A DNA stretch of 7,831 bases from Tannerella sp. (GCA_031268395.1 JAIRXI010000094.1:1-7831), one strand, 5' to 3'. Shown: positions 1 through 5,618, counted from the stretch's first letter. Translations and numbers: made by a program. Notes: generated from the sequence alone by a model not told the origin.

Positions 1-16
1 CCAACATTCCGCCGCT

Positions 17-37
17 GGCCGGGACGGGCCGTTTTTT
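17..37 (+). terminator. intrinsic terminator-like hairpin plus T-tract
   Basis: GGCCG at 17-21 can pair with CGG (25-27) and CC (29-30) around a GGA loop, leaving G28 bulged, and six T residues follow at 32-37. This is the usual shape of a rho-independent terminator on the plus strand. It would serve a gene lying left of the window. The stem is short and bulged, so confidence is moderate. The T-tract is also part of repeat copy A, and the same hairpin-plus-tail arrangement recurs at 7581-7611. Confidence 0.45.
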
Positions 38-91
38 ACCGGCAGGGTCTCTTCCGGATACGACGGGGATGTGTCTAATGAACATGTTGAG
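26..91 (+). repeat. dispersed intergenic repeat, copy A
   Basis: Aligned by eye without gaps against 7600-7665, this 66-bp segment matches at 54 positions (about 82%). The first 21 bases are identical. Further conserved blocks are CTCTTCCGG (49-57), CGACGGGGA (61-69) and a CTAAYGRACATRTTG-type tail (75-89). The variable spots fall together at 47-48, 58-59 and 70-73. Both copies are non-coding and both begin in the 3' arm and T-tract of a terminator-like hairpin. I do not recognise the family. Confidence 0.75.
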
Positions 92-97
92 ATTATT

Positions 98-116
98 CCC
101 CCGCCCACCCCTCCCC
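98..116 (-). other. G-quadruplex motif with 1-nt loops (minus strand)
   Basis: The plus strand reads CCCCCGCCCACCCCTCCCC. The minus strand therefore has four G-runs of 4, 4, 3 and 5 separated by single A, T and C loops. Runs of at least three G with 1-nt loops are the best-established sequence class for stable parallel quadruplexes, and the plus strand fits an i-motif. It lies about 220 bp upstream of the tolC-like start, between repeat copies A and B. The motif is directly visible; any role is inference. Confidence 0.7.
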
Positions 117-170
117 GCCGGGACGGAAGGCGGACGGAAAGGGACGCGGCGGACAAGGCGGGAGGAGGCG

Positions 171-216
171 CCGGCGGGTGACAGACACGACAGGGGAAGC
201 GTCCAATGGACATGTA
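171..216 (+). repeat. degenerate copy B of the dispersed repeat
   Basis: This segment keeps the block order of copies A and C in shortened form: CCGGCGGG, then CGACAGGGGA (189-198; one extra base compared with CGACGGGGA), a five-base variable spacer, and CCAATGGACATGT (203-215). The T-tract and the CTCTTCCGG block are missing. The match is weaker than A versus C, and the GC-rich half could be chance, so this is a probable decayed or partial copy. Confidence 0.45.
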
Positions 217-227
217 CACAATGCCCC

Positions 228-262
228 CGTTCATCGTTCATCATTCATCGTTCATCGTTAAT
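228..262. repeat. 7-bp tandem array, five units
   Basis: Five consecutive 7-mers: CGTTCAT, CGTTCAT, CATTCAT, CGTTCAT, CGTTAAT. The third and fifth units each carry one substitution. The array lies just upstream of the candidate promoter of the tolC-like gene (-33 element at 279). Short arrays like this can change copy number by slippage. Confidence 0.8.
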
Positions 263-278
263 AAGCGGCAATGCGCCT

Positions 279-310
279 GTTGCACGCCAGCGGAGAAAGC
301 GTTACCTTTA
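279..310 (+). promoter_or_regulatory. candidate Bacteroidota promoter for the tolC-like gene
   Basis: GTTG at 279-282 is followed after exactly 20 bp by TACCTTTA at 303-310. This is close to the lineage pattern TTTG-N19-21-TAnnTTTG, with one mismatch in each box. A transcript starting near 316-318 would have a leader of roughly 20 nt before the ATG at 336. The spacing is the main support. Confidence 0.45.
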
Positions 311-335
311 CCGCCGGAATTAATCATACCCAATT

Positions 336-1616
336 ATGCGATTATATGCAGGAAAGATGATATGGGCAGGCATCGGATGGCTTGTTTGCCTGGCCGCTCA
401 GGCGCAGATAAAAACGCTTCGCCCGATGGAATACGGGACATACATGGAACTGGTCTGTAAACAGAATCTCGGCTATGCGGCGGAAAGACTCGGCGTGAGC
501 GTGGCCGGCGCCGAAGCGCAGGCGGCCCGCGTGTTCAACGACCCGCAGGTGAGCGTGGAATATGCCGACAACGACGAACGCCGCCTGCAGATGGGGCGGT
601 CGGTCTCCGTGGAACTGGGCAAGACGTTTTCCTTTGGCAAGCGCAGCGCACGGATCGACCTGGCCGAAAGCGAGAAGGAACTGAACGAATCCCTGCTCGA
701 AGACTATTTCCAGCGGCTGCGCGCCGAAGCGACGCTGGCCTGGTTCGAAGCCCTCAAACAGGCCGCACTGCATGACGTCAGGGAAAACTCGTGCGAACAG
801 CTCCGCCGCCTGGCCGAAACCGACAGCATCCGTTTCGCCCTGGGCAGCATCACCGACGTGGACGCCCTGCAAAGCCGGCTCGAAGCGGAAAAGGCCGCCG
901 CCGGACTGCTGGAGTCGTATGCCGGTATGCTCAATGCCTGCGAAGCAACGGGTGTGTGGACCGGCGTTTTCGACCCGCATCTCCTGCCCTGCCCTGCCGG
1001 CGTCCTGCGTCTTCAGGAACGTGCGTTCGACGCCGGCCTCCTCCTGCAGACCGCCCTGGAAAACCGGGCAGACCTGGCCGCCGCCCTGAAAAGCGTCGAC
1101 GTCGCCCGGAAGGCGCTGCTGGTCGCCCGGCGCGAACGCAACACCGATGTCGACCTGGCGCTCGGATACAGCTACAATATGGAAGTGCGCAACGAAATCG
1201 CCCCCGCCCCGGCATTCAACGGCCTCACGCTGGGCGTCTCCGTCCCGCTGAAATTCTCCGTCGCCAACCGGGGCGCCCTCCGCGCGGCCGAATTGCGGCA
1301 GCAGCAGGCCGAACTCAACTACCGGCAGGCCGAACTGGAAATCCGGACCTCCGTCGTGCAGCACCTGCGAACCTATGCCGCCCGGCTCGAACAGGCGAAA
1401 CGCTTTGAGGCCGGCATGTTGGACAGGGCACGGGCCATCCTGGAGGGGAAACGCTACAGTTATGAGCGCGGCGAAACGTCGCGACTGGAAGCGCTGGTGG
1501 CGCAACAAACCTTCGACGACCTGCAGGCCGCATACATCGAAACGGTCTTCGACAGCCTGGCCGCACTGATCGAACTCGAACGCAGCGCCGGCATCTGGGA
1601 CATCGCCGTCGAATAG
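336..1616 (+). CDS. TolC/CzcC-family outer-membrane efflux protein
   Basis: This is a 426-residue protein of the outer membrane efflux (OEP) family, the trimeric channel-tunnel that lets tripartite pumps expel solutes across the outer membrane. The N-terminus has a signal peptide with a basic n-region (R2, K7), a hydrophobic core and a likely cleavage after AQA near residue 23. The ATG at 336 is preferred over the one at 357 because the shorter form would lose both basic residues. No lipobox is visible. Two helical OEP repeats follow, at roughly 30-205 and 235-420. Typical family segments are NRADLAAALKSVDVARKALL, the strand-like GVSVPLKF near 300, and the long coiled helix RQQQAELNYRQAELE. 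The pattern resembles CzcC/CusC-type proteins, but no substrate can be assigned. No membrane-fusion protein or RND pump lies beside it, so it is an orphan here or ends an operon outside the window. The mature part has four Cys (41, 153, 202, 219), which seems many for an outer-membrane protein. Confidence 0.9.
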   Translation: MRLYAGKMIWAGIGWLVCLAAQAQIKTLRPMEYGTYMELVCKQNLGYAAERLGVSVAGAEAQAARVFNDPQVSVEYADNDERRLQMGRSVSVELGKTFSFGKRSARIDLAESEKELNESLLEDYFQRLRAEATLAWFEALKQAALHDVRENSCEQLRRLAETDSIRFALGSITDVDALQSRLEAEKAAAGLLESYAGMLNACEATGVWTGVFDPHLLPCPAGVLRLQERAFDAGLLLQTALENRADLAAALKSVDVARKALLVARRERNTDVDLALGYSYNMEVRNEIAPAPAFNGLTLGVSVPLKFSVANRGALRAAELRQQQAELNYRQAELEIRTSVVQHLRTYAARLEQAKRFEAGMLDRARAILEGKRYSYERGETSRLEALVAQQTFDDLQAAYIETVFDSLAALIELERSAGIWDIAVE

Positions 1617-1727
1617 CCTGAAAATGGGCACGGCAAGGTACTGCGATTCGATACAGAAAGGTCCGGGAGCAAAAACAGTCATTAGTGAAGAATGGCATTG
1701 CTGCACAAATTACTCCGCAGGAGTTGT

Positions 1728-1736
1728 ATATCCACA
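1728..1736 (+). other. DnaA-box-like 9-mer upstream of dinB (one mismatch)
   Basis: ATATCCACA differs from the DnaA-box consensus TTATCCACA only at the first base. It lies 25 bp before the -7 box of dinB, and exactly 54 bp upstream of a perfect box within the gene, in the same orientation. A single site of this quality could be chance. Confidence 0.3.
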
Positions 1737-1760
1737 GCATACGAATTAGCCAAAAAAGCG

Positions 1761-1768
1761 TACATTTG
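1761..1768 (+). promoter_or_regulatory. -7 promoter box (TAnnTTTG) of dinB
   Basis: TACATTTG is a perfect match to the Bacteroidota -7 consensus. No TTTG is found 19-21 bp upstream (position 1737 reads GCAT). The box ends only 3 nt before the ATG at 1772, so the expected transcription start falls at or just inside the start codon. Either dinB is transcribed leaderless or the real promoter is elsewhere. Confidence 0.45.
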
Positions 1769-1771
1769 CGT

Positions 1772-2833
1772 ATGCGGAAAATTATCCACATCGATATGGA
1801 CGCGTTCTATGCATCTGTAGAACAGCGCGACCACCCCGAACTGCGCGACAAGGCGATAGCGGTCGGCTATGGCGAGGCGCGCGGCGTGGTCTCCACCGCC
1901 AGCTACGAAGCGCGCAGGTTCGGCGTACATTCCGCCATGCCGTCGCTGACCGCCCGGAAGATGTGTCCCCAACTGATTTTCGTCCAGCCCCGTTTCGAGG
2001 TCTATCACGAAGTGTCCATGCAAATTCGCGAAATCTTTCTTGAATACACGGATTTGGTGGAGCCTCTGTCGCTGGACGAAGCGTTTCTGGATGTGACGGT
2101 CAACCGTAAAAACAACCCGTCGGCCAGCCTGATTGCGCAGGAAATTCAACAGCGGATTTTCGGAAAAACGCACCTGACGGCTTCTGCCGGAGTATCCGTC
2201 AACAAGTTTCTTGCCAAAATCGCTTCCGACTATAAAAAACCGAACGGGCTTTTCGTCATCCCCCCGGACAGGATTGAGCCGTTTGTGGAGAGCCTGAACA
2301 TCGAACAGTTCTTTGGCGTGGGGAAAGTCACCGCACAGAAGATGCACGCACATCGCATTTTTACCGGACATGACCTGAAACAGCGGACGGAGAGTGAACT
2401 GGTCGAGCTTTTCGGCAAGGCGGGACACGACTTCTACCTCCGCGCCCGCGGGATCGACCACCGCGAAGTGACGCCCAACCGGGCAGTCAAATCCGTCAGC
2501 AGCGAAACGACTTTCCAGCAGGACAAGGATAACCGGATGCTGCTCACGGTGGAACTGTATCACCTGGCCAGGGAGGTTTTCGAGCGGATACAGACGGAAC
2601 AGTTTTTCGGGCGGACGATTACGGTCAAGATCAAGTATGCCGATTTCAAGACCATCACCCGAAGCAGGACCCTGCCGCACCGAATCACCGCCTTTCAAGA
2701 ATACTGGCCGGCCGCGCGCGAACTGATGAAACTGATCGATCTGTCCGGGCCTCCGGTGCGGCTGATCGGTTTTGGCATCAGCCATGCCGAAGACGAACCG
2801 CCGCCGGAAGTTTCGCAACTGGAACTCTTCTGA
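1772..2833 (+). CDS. dinB: DNA polymerase IV (Y-family translesion polymerase)
   Basis: This Y-family polymerase of 353 residues copies past damaged template bases at low fidelity. The opening MRKIIHIDMDAFYASVE aligns from the first residue with E. coli DinB, which fixes the start at 1772; the frame is open further upstream, but that part is not conserved. Metal-binding acids are D8 and the SLDE pair D102/E103, and Y13 sits at the steric-gate position that excludes ribonucleotides. The palm motif ASAGVSVNKFLAKIASD begins at 137, the thumb helix-hairpin-helix GVGKVT at 182, and the little-finger domain fills roughly 240-340. The last five residues, QLELF, match the canonical sliding-clamp-binding motif. 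The enzyme appears intact. The 155-bp gap after the tolC-like gene and its own -7 box suggest separate transcription. I see no LexA-type operator that I can recognise. Confidence 0.97.
   Translation: MRKIIHIDMDAFYASVEQRDHPELRDKAIAVGYGEARGVVSTASYEARRFGVHSAMPSLTARKMCPQLIFVQPRFEVYHEVSMQIREIFLEYTDLVEPLSLDEAFLDVTVNRKNNPSASLIAQEIQQRIFGKTHLTASAGVSVNKFLAKIASDYKKPNGLFVIPPDRIEPFVESLNIEQFFGVGKVTAQKMHAHRIFTGHDLKQRTESELVELFGKAGHDFYLRARGIDHREVTPNRAVKSVSSETTFQQDKDNRMLLTVELYHLAREVFERIQTEQFFGRTITVKIKYADFKTITRSRTLPHRITAFQEYWPAARELMKLIDLSGPPVRLIGFGISHAEDEPPPEVSQLELF
1782..1790 (+). other. perfect DnaA-box 9-mer within dinB codons 4-7
   Basis: TTATCCACA matches the consensus DnaA box at all nine positions. It overlaps the codons for the conserved Ile-Ile-His of DinB, so coding constraint explains part of the match, though synonymous codons would break it. 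About 0.06 perfect matches are expected by chance in a window of this length, counting both strands. Confidence 0.35.
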
Positions 2834-2911
2834 CGCCGTTTCTTCCGTTTTTTGGGTGCGCTTTCTCCATGCTTCCTTTGAAGGGAGCCGGCCCGTCTGG
2901 AAAAAATCGTT

Positions 2912-2919
2912 TATCTTCG
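2912..2919 (+). promoter_or_regulatory. weak -7-like box upstream of the thioesterase-dprA pair
   Basis: TATCTTCG differs from TAnnTTTG at one base and lies 39 bp before the ATG at 2959, a normal distance. The nearest upstream TTTG (2877-2880) is 31 bp away, which is too far for the usual spacing. A short inverted repeat overlaps that TTTG (GCTTCCTT at 2871-2878 against AAGGGAGC at 2881-2888). It lacks a T-tract, so I do not call a terminator for dinB. Confidence 0.3.
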
Positions 2920-2958
2920 CGTTAAAAATCGCCGGGTGCATTATATAATAAGATTTTT

Positions 2959-3357
2959 ATGAAAGAATACTGTTTTCAAATCGAAATGAAAGTTCGCGAC
3001 TACGAATGCGATTTGCAGGGCGTAGTGAACAATTCCAACTACCAGCGCTACATGGAGCATACACGTCACGAGTATCTGGAGACGCTGGGAGAGAATTTCG
3101 GGGACATGCACGCGAAAGGGATTGATGCATTTGTTTCGCGCGTGGATATCCGGTTCAGACATGCGCTGCGGAGCGGCGACCGTTTCCGCTCGTGCCTCAA
3201 CCTGTGGAAGGAAGGCCCCAGGCTGGTGTTCGGTCAGGACATTTACCGCCTCCCGGACGGGGTGCTGGCCGCTTCCGGACGGGTGGAATCGGTGGTGGTC
3301 GAAAACGGCAGGCTGACGCGGGGCGAATATTTCGACCGCCTGACGGCAAACGGGTAA
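2959..3357 (+). CDS. hotdog-fold acyl-CoA thioesterase (4HBT/YbgC-like)
   Basis: This 132-residue protein has the length and pattern of single-domain hotdog thioesterases, which hydrolyse acyl-CoA or acyl-ACP thioesters in the cytoplasm. The signature is VRDYECDLQGVVNNSNYQRY at residues 12-31: the Asp at 18 fits the catalytic Asp of the 4-hydroxybenzoyl-CoA thioesterase class, and the following GVVNNSNY starts the central helix. A second conserved stretch (SRVDIRFRHALRSGD) fits the first long strands of the fold. The real substrate cannot be read from sequence. The gene ends 5 bp before the dprA start on the same strand, so the two are very probably co-transcribed. The pairing may simply reflect operon packing, because no shared biochemical role is obvious. 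The initiator ATG follows an AT-rich stretch without a clear Shine-Dalgarno. Confidence 0.88.
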   Translation: MKEYCFQIEMKVRDYECDLQGVVNNSNYQRYMEHTRHEYLETLGENFGDMHAKGIDAFVSRVDIRFRHALRSGDRFRSCLNLWKEGPRLVFGQDIYRLPDGVLAASGRVESVVVENGRLTRGEYFDRLTANG

Positions 3358-3362
3358 GCCTT

Positions 3363-4478
3363 ATGGTCGAAGATAAACGTATCTACCTGATCGCGCTCAG
3401 CCAGCTCAAAGGCGTCGGCTGCGCTCTTGCCCGGCATCTGTTACAGTATTTCGGAGAGGCGGAAGCTGTTTTTACGGAAAAGGGACGTTTGCTGGAAAAG
3501 GTTCCCGGCATCGGCAGGCATACGGTTGCCGGGATACTGGAAACACGTGCGGAGGCGTTGCTTGGCGCCGAACGGGAACTGGCCTTTGTCGAAAAAAACA
3601 GGATCCGCCTCTACTTCATTACGGAAAGCGATTATCCCACGCGCCTGCACTACTGCCAGGATGCGCCCGCCGTCTTCTATTTCAAGGGGAATGCAGACCT
3701 GAACGCGCGACACATTCTCGGCATCGTCGGTACCCGCAAGGCTACGGATTACGGGAACGGGCTGACGGTCGCGCTCCTGAAAAACCTGGCGGAGATGTTT
3801 CCCGGACTGCTGATCGTCAGCGGGCTGGCGTATGGGATCGACGTCTGCGCACACCGGAATGCGCTGAAGAACGGATTGCCTACCGTCGGCGTGCTGGCGC
3901 ACGGGCTGGATCGAATCTATCCGGCCGTTCACCGCAATGTGGCCGTCGAGATGCTGGAAAACGGCGGCCTGCTGAGTGATTTTACCAGCGGGACCGTTCC
4001 GGCGCGGGAAAATTTCCTGCAACGCAACCGGCTGATTGCCGGACTGACCGATGCCACAGTGGTAGTAGAATCTGCCGAAAAAGGGGGCGCCCTCGTGACG
4101 GCCGACATCGCCTTTTCGTATGGCAGGGAGGTCTATGCGTTCCCCGGACGCACCATGGACAGACATTCCGGCGGATGCAACCGGCTGATACAGGTGAACA
4201 AGGCGGGGCTGATCACCTCTGCACACGACCTGGCGGCGGCGCTCGGCTGGGATGCGGGCGAAGCGTCTGCCCCGAAGGATGCCATGCTGCCTTTCCCGCG
4301 TGACATACCGGATCATCCGCTCCTCAATCTCCTGGCCGAAAAGGGAGAAATGCAAGTCAACGAACTGGCGGCAGCAAGCGGTATGCCCATCTGCCAGCTT
4401 TCTCCGATGCTTTTTGAACTGGAACTGGCCGGACATGTGAAAGTGTTGCCCGGCAATGTGTACAAACTGATGCCATGA
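3363..4478 (+). CDS. dprA: DNA-processing protein DprA (Smf)
   Basis: DprA binds single-stranded DNA and, in transformable bacteria, protects incoming strands and loads RecA onto them; it is also common in bacteria not known to be competent. This 371-residue version has the full layout: an N-terminal helix-hairpin-helix/SAM-like region (about 1-65, with VPGIGRHT near 47-54), the Rossmann-like core, and a C-terminal winged-helix domain (about 312-371). Core motifs are GIVGTRKATDYG (120-131), SGLAYGID (153-160), FLQRNRLIAGL (218-228), VESAEKGGALVTA (235-247) and YAFPG (258-262). The start at 3363 gives the expected N-terminus; the frame is open further upstream but only in overlap with the thioesterase gene, which ends 5 bp before. 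It is probably translated from the thioesterase transcript. I see no competence genes nearby, so natural transformation cannot be inferred from this window. Confidence 0.96.
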   Translation: MVEDKRIYLIALSQLKGVGCALARHLLQYFGEAEAVFTEKGRLLEKVPGIGRHTVAGILETRAEALLGAERELAFVEKNRIRLYFITESDYPTRLHYCQDAPAVFYFKGNADLNARHILGIVGTRKATDYGNGLTVALLKNLAEMFPGLLIVSGLAYGIDVCAHRNALKNGLPTVGVLAHGLDRIYPAVHRNVAVEMLENGGLLSDFTSGTVPARENFLQRNRLIAGLTDATVVVESAEKGGALVTADIAFSYGREVYAFPGRTMDRHSGGCNRLIQVNKAGLITSAHDLAAALGWDAGEASAPKDAMLPFPRDIPDHPLLNLLAEKGEMQVNELAAASGMPICQLSPMLFELELAGHVKVLPGNVYKLMP

Positions 4479-4545
4479 TCTTTTTGATCCTGAAGATCGA
4501 AAAAAGGACGGAGAGCATCTCAAAAGTACACAGACGTATCGTTAT

Positions 4546-4573
4546 TGGGTGACGGTCAAGCGCGGGACACCCA
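4546..4573. terminator. possible stem-loop between convergent dprA and prs
   Basis: TGGGTG (4546-4551) can pair with CACCCA (4568-4573), a 6-bp stem with a 16-nt loop, in the 129-bp gap where dprA and prs converge. No T-tract follows on either strand, so it does not meet the intrinsic-terminator rule. It is listed because convergent genes need termination and this is the best hairpin in the gap. The rest of the gap holds three evenly spaced GATC sites at 4477-4498 and a minus-strand TACTTTTG at 4521-4528. Confidence 0.2.
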
Positions 4574-4607
4574 CAGGTTATTCATTTCGCCTCCCCGAAA
4601 GTCCGGC

Positions 4608-5549
4608 TCACATCGTATAAAGCGTACTGATGGATTCATTGCGGCATACGCGGCGGATGGATTCGGCAAACATCCCGGCCACCGAAAGCACCGTCACTTT
4701 TTCGCTTTTCCGGGTGTAGGGAATGGAATCGGTAAAGATGATTTCCGACAGGGCCGACCGGTCGACGCGCCGGGAAGCAGGATCGGACATCACGGCATGG
4801 CTGGCCAGGGCGCGGACCGATCTTGCCCCGCTCCGGATCATCAGGTCAGCCGCTTTCGTGATCGTGCCGGCCGTATCCACAATATCGTCCACCAGCAGGA
4901 CATCCCTGTCCGTCACGTCGCCGATGATTTTCATGTCGGCCACTTTGTTGGCCTTCGCACGCGACTTGTGACAGATCACCATCGGGATTTTAAAGTATTT
5001 GGAATAGTTGCTGACGCGCTTGCTGCCACCCACGTCCGGTGTCGCCACCACGAGGTTGGCCAGCGGAAAGGTCGACTCGATAAACGGCAGGAAAACGGTC
5101 GAAGCATACAAATGGTCTACCGGCACGTTGAAGAAACCCTGAATCTGATCGGCATGTAAATCCATTGTGATTAGCCGGTTCAGTCCCGCCACGCCCAGCA
5201 GGTCGGCTATCAGTTTCGCCCCGATAGACACGCGGGGCTTGTCTTTCCTGTCCTGACGCGCCCAGCCGAAATAGGGGATCACGGCGATGATCGAGTGCGC
5301 CGAAGCCCGCTTGGCTGCATCCATCATCAGCAGCAATTCCATCAGGTTATCGGAATTGGGGCAGGTGGACTGTACCAGAAAAACGTCTCTGCCACGAATG
5401 GACTCCTCGTACGAAACGGAAAATTCACCATCCGCAAAACGTTCCACATTCATCTGTCCCAGTGGACAGTCCAGACAGTGACAGATTTTCTCTGCCAGAT
5501 AGCGGGAATGGGATCCCGCAAAAACCAGGAAGGGCCTGTTTAAACTCAT
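4608..5549 (-). CDS. prs: ribose-phosphate pyrophosphokinase (PRPP synthetase)
   Basis: This cytoplasmic enzyme transfers pyrophosphate from ATP to ribose 5-phosphate, giving PRPP for purine, pyrimidine, NAD, histidine and tryptophan synthesis. At 313 residues it is close to the 315 of E. coli Prs and is a class I enzyme throughout. Visible motifs are FGWARQDRK with ATP-contacting R98/Q99, the signature MDLHADQIQGFF with catalytic-site H132, the flexible-loop basic residues K195 and R197, and the PRPP-binding loop DDIVDTAGT (221-229). N- and C-terminal phosphoribosyltransferase-like halves are both complete. The start at 5549 follows an AT-rich leader, and a perfect -7 box lies 25 nt upstream. 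The gene faces dprA tail to tail and is transcribed divergently from the mechanosensitive channel gene. It appears to be monocistronic within the window. Confidence 0.98.
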   Translation of the reverse strand: MSLNRPFLVFAGSHSRYLAEKICHCLDCPLGQMNVERFADGEFSVSYEESIRGRDVFLVQSTCPNSDNLMELLLMMDAAKRASAHSIIAVIPYFGWARQDRKDKPRVSIGAKLIADLLGVAGLNRLITMDLHADQIQGFFNVPVDHLYASTVFLPFIESTFPLANLVVATPDVGGSKRVSNYSKYFKIPMVICHKSRAKANKVADMKIIGDVTDRDVLLVDDIVDTAGTITKAADLMIRSGARSVRALASHAVMSDPASRRVDRSALSEIIFTDSIPYTRKSEKVTVLSVAGMFAESIRRVCRNESISTLYTM

Positions 5550-5574
5550 TTGAACAAACTTTTAAAACCGCTTG

Positions 5575-5582
5575 CAAAAGTA
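5575..5582 (-). promoter_or_regulatory. -7 promoter box of prs
   Basis: On the minus strand this reads TACTTTTG, a perfect TAnnTTTG match, with the prs ATG 25 nt downstream. A transcript would begin near 5568-5570 with a leader of roughly 20 nt. No good TTTG is seen 19-21 bp upstream. Confidence 0.6.
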
Positions 5583-5618
5583 CGAAACTTCCGACGATGT
5601 TCATTGCCGAAATTATAT

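Larger units (their letters stand above)
1..335. other. repeat-rich intergenic region upstream of the tolC-like gene
   Basis: No convincing gene is present. Open frames here have Arg/Pro-rich or unstructured translations with no recognisable domain. In order the region holds a terminator-like hairpin (17-37), repeat copy A (26-91), a C-rich run that is a G-quadruplex motif on the minus strand (98-116), a G/A-rich stretch on the plus strand (about 118-178) containing two near-identical 11-bp units at 121-142, a degenerate repeat copy B (171-216), a 7-bp tandem array (228-262) and a candidate promoter (279-310). The terminator-like hairpin suggests that a plus-strand gene ends just left of the window, which is inference. 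Confidence 0.7.

Noticed and set aside
118..178. Possible plus-strand G-quadruplex in the G/A-rich stretch
   Set aside because: The four GGG runs are separated by 13-18 nt, too far for a typical quadruplex; only the minus-strand motif at 98-116 is convincing.
69..460. Short plus-strand frames in the left intergenic region
   Set aside because: They run through the repeats, the C-rich motif and the tandem array and give low-complexity translations.
791..1408. Plus-strand Arg/Pro/Ala-rich open frame inside the tolC-like gene
   Set aside because: Alternative reading of a GC-rich gene; composition is that of a frame-shifted shadow and it lacks its own promoter.
342..1706. Long open frame on the minus strand across the tolC-like gene (over 450 codons)
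   Set aside because: It is fully antisense to a gene with clear family motifs, its translation shows no domain, and long antisense frames are usual opposite GC-rich genes with biased codons.
2871..2888. Inverted repeat GCTTCCTT/AAGGGAGC as terminator of dinB
   Set aside because: The 2-nt spacer forces a smaller stem and no T-tract follows.
1682..2941. Long minus-strand open frame across dinB (about 419 codons)
   Set aside because: Antisense shadow of dinB; no recognisable domain, signal peptide or start context.
4477..4504. GATCTT/AAGATC hairpin as terminator of dprA
   Set aside because: An A-tract, not a T-tract, follows on the plus strand, and on the minus strand the T-tract precedes the stem.
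3441..4523. Long minus-strand open frame across dprA (about 360 codons), with a -7-like box close by at 4521-4528
   Set aside because: Antisense to dprA; no recognisable protein. The box overlaps the frame start, has no -33 element and may be chance; it is kept only as a low-interest finding.
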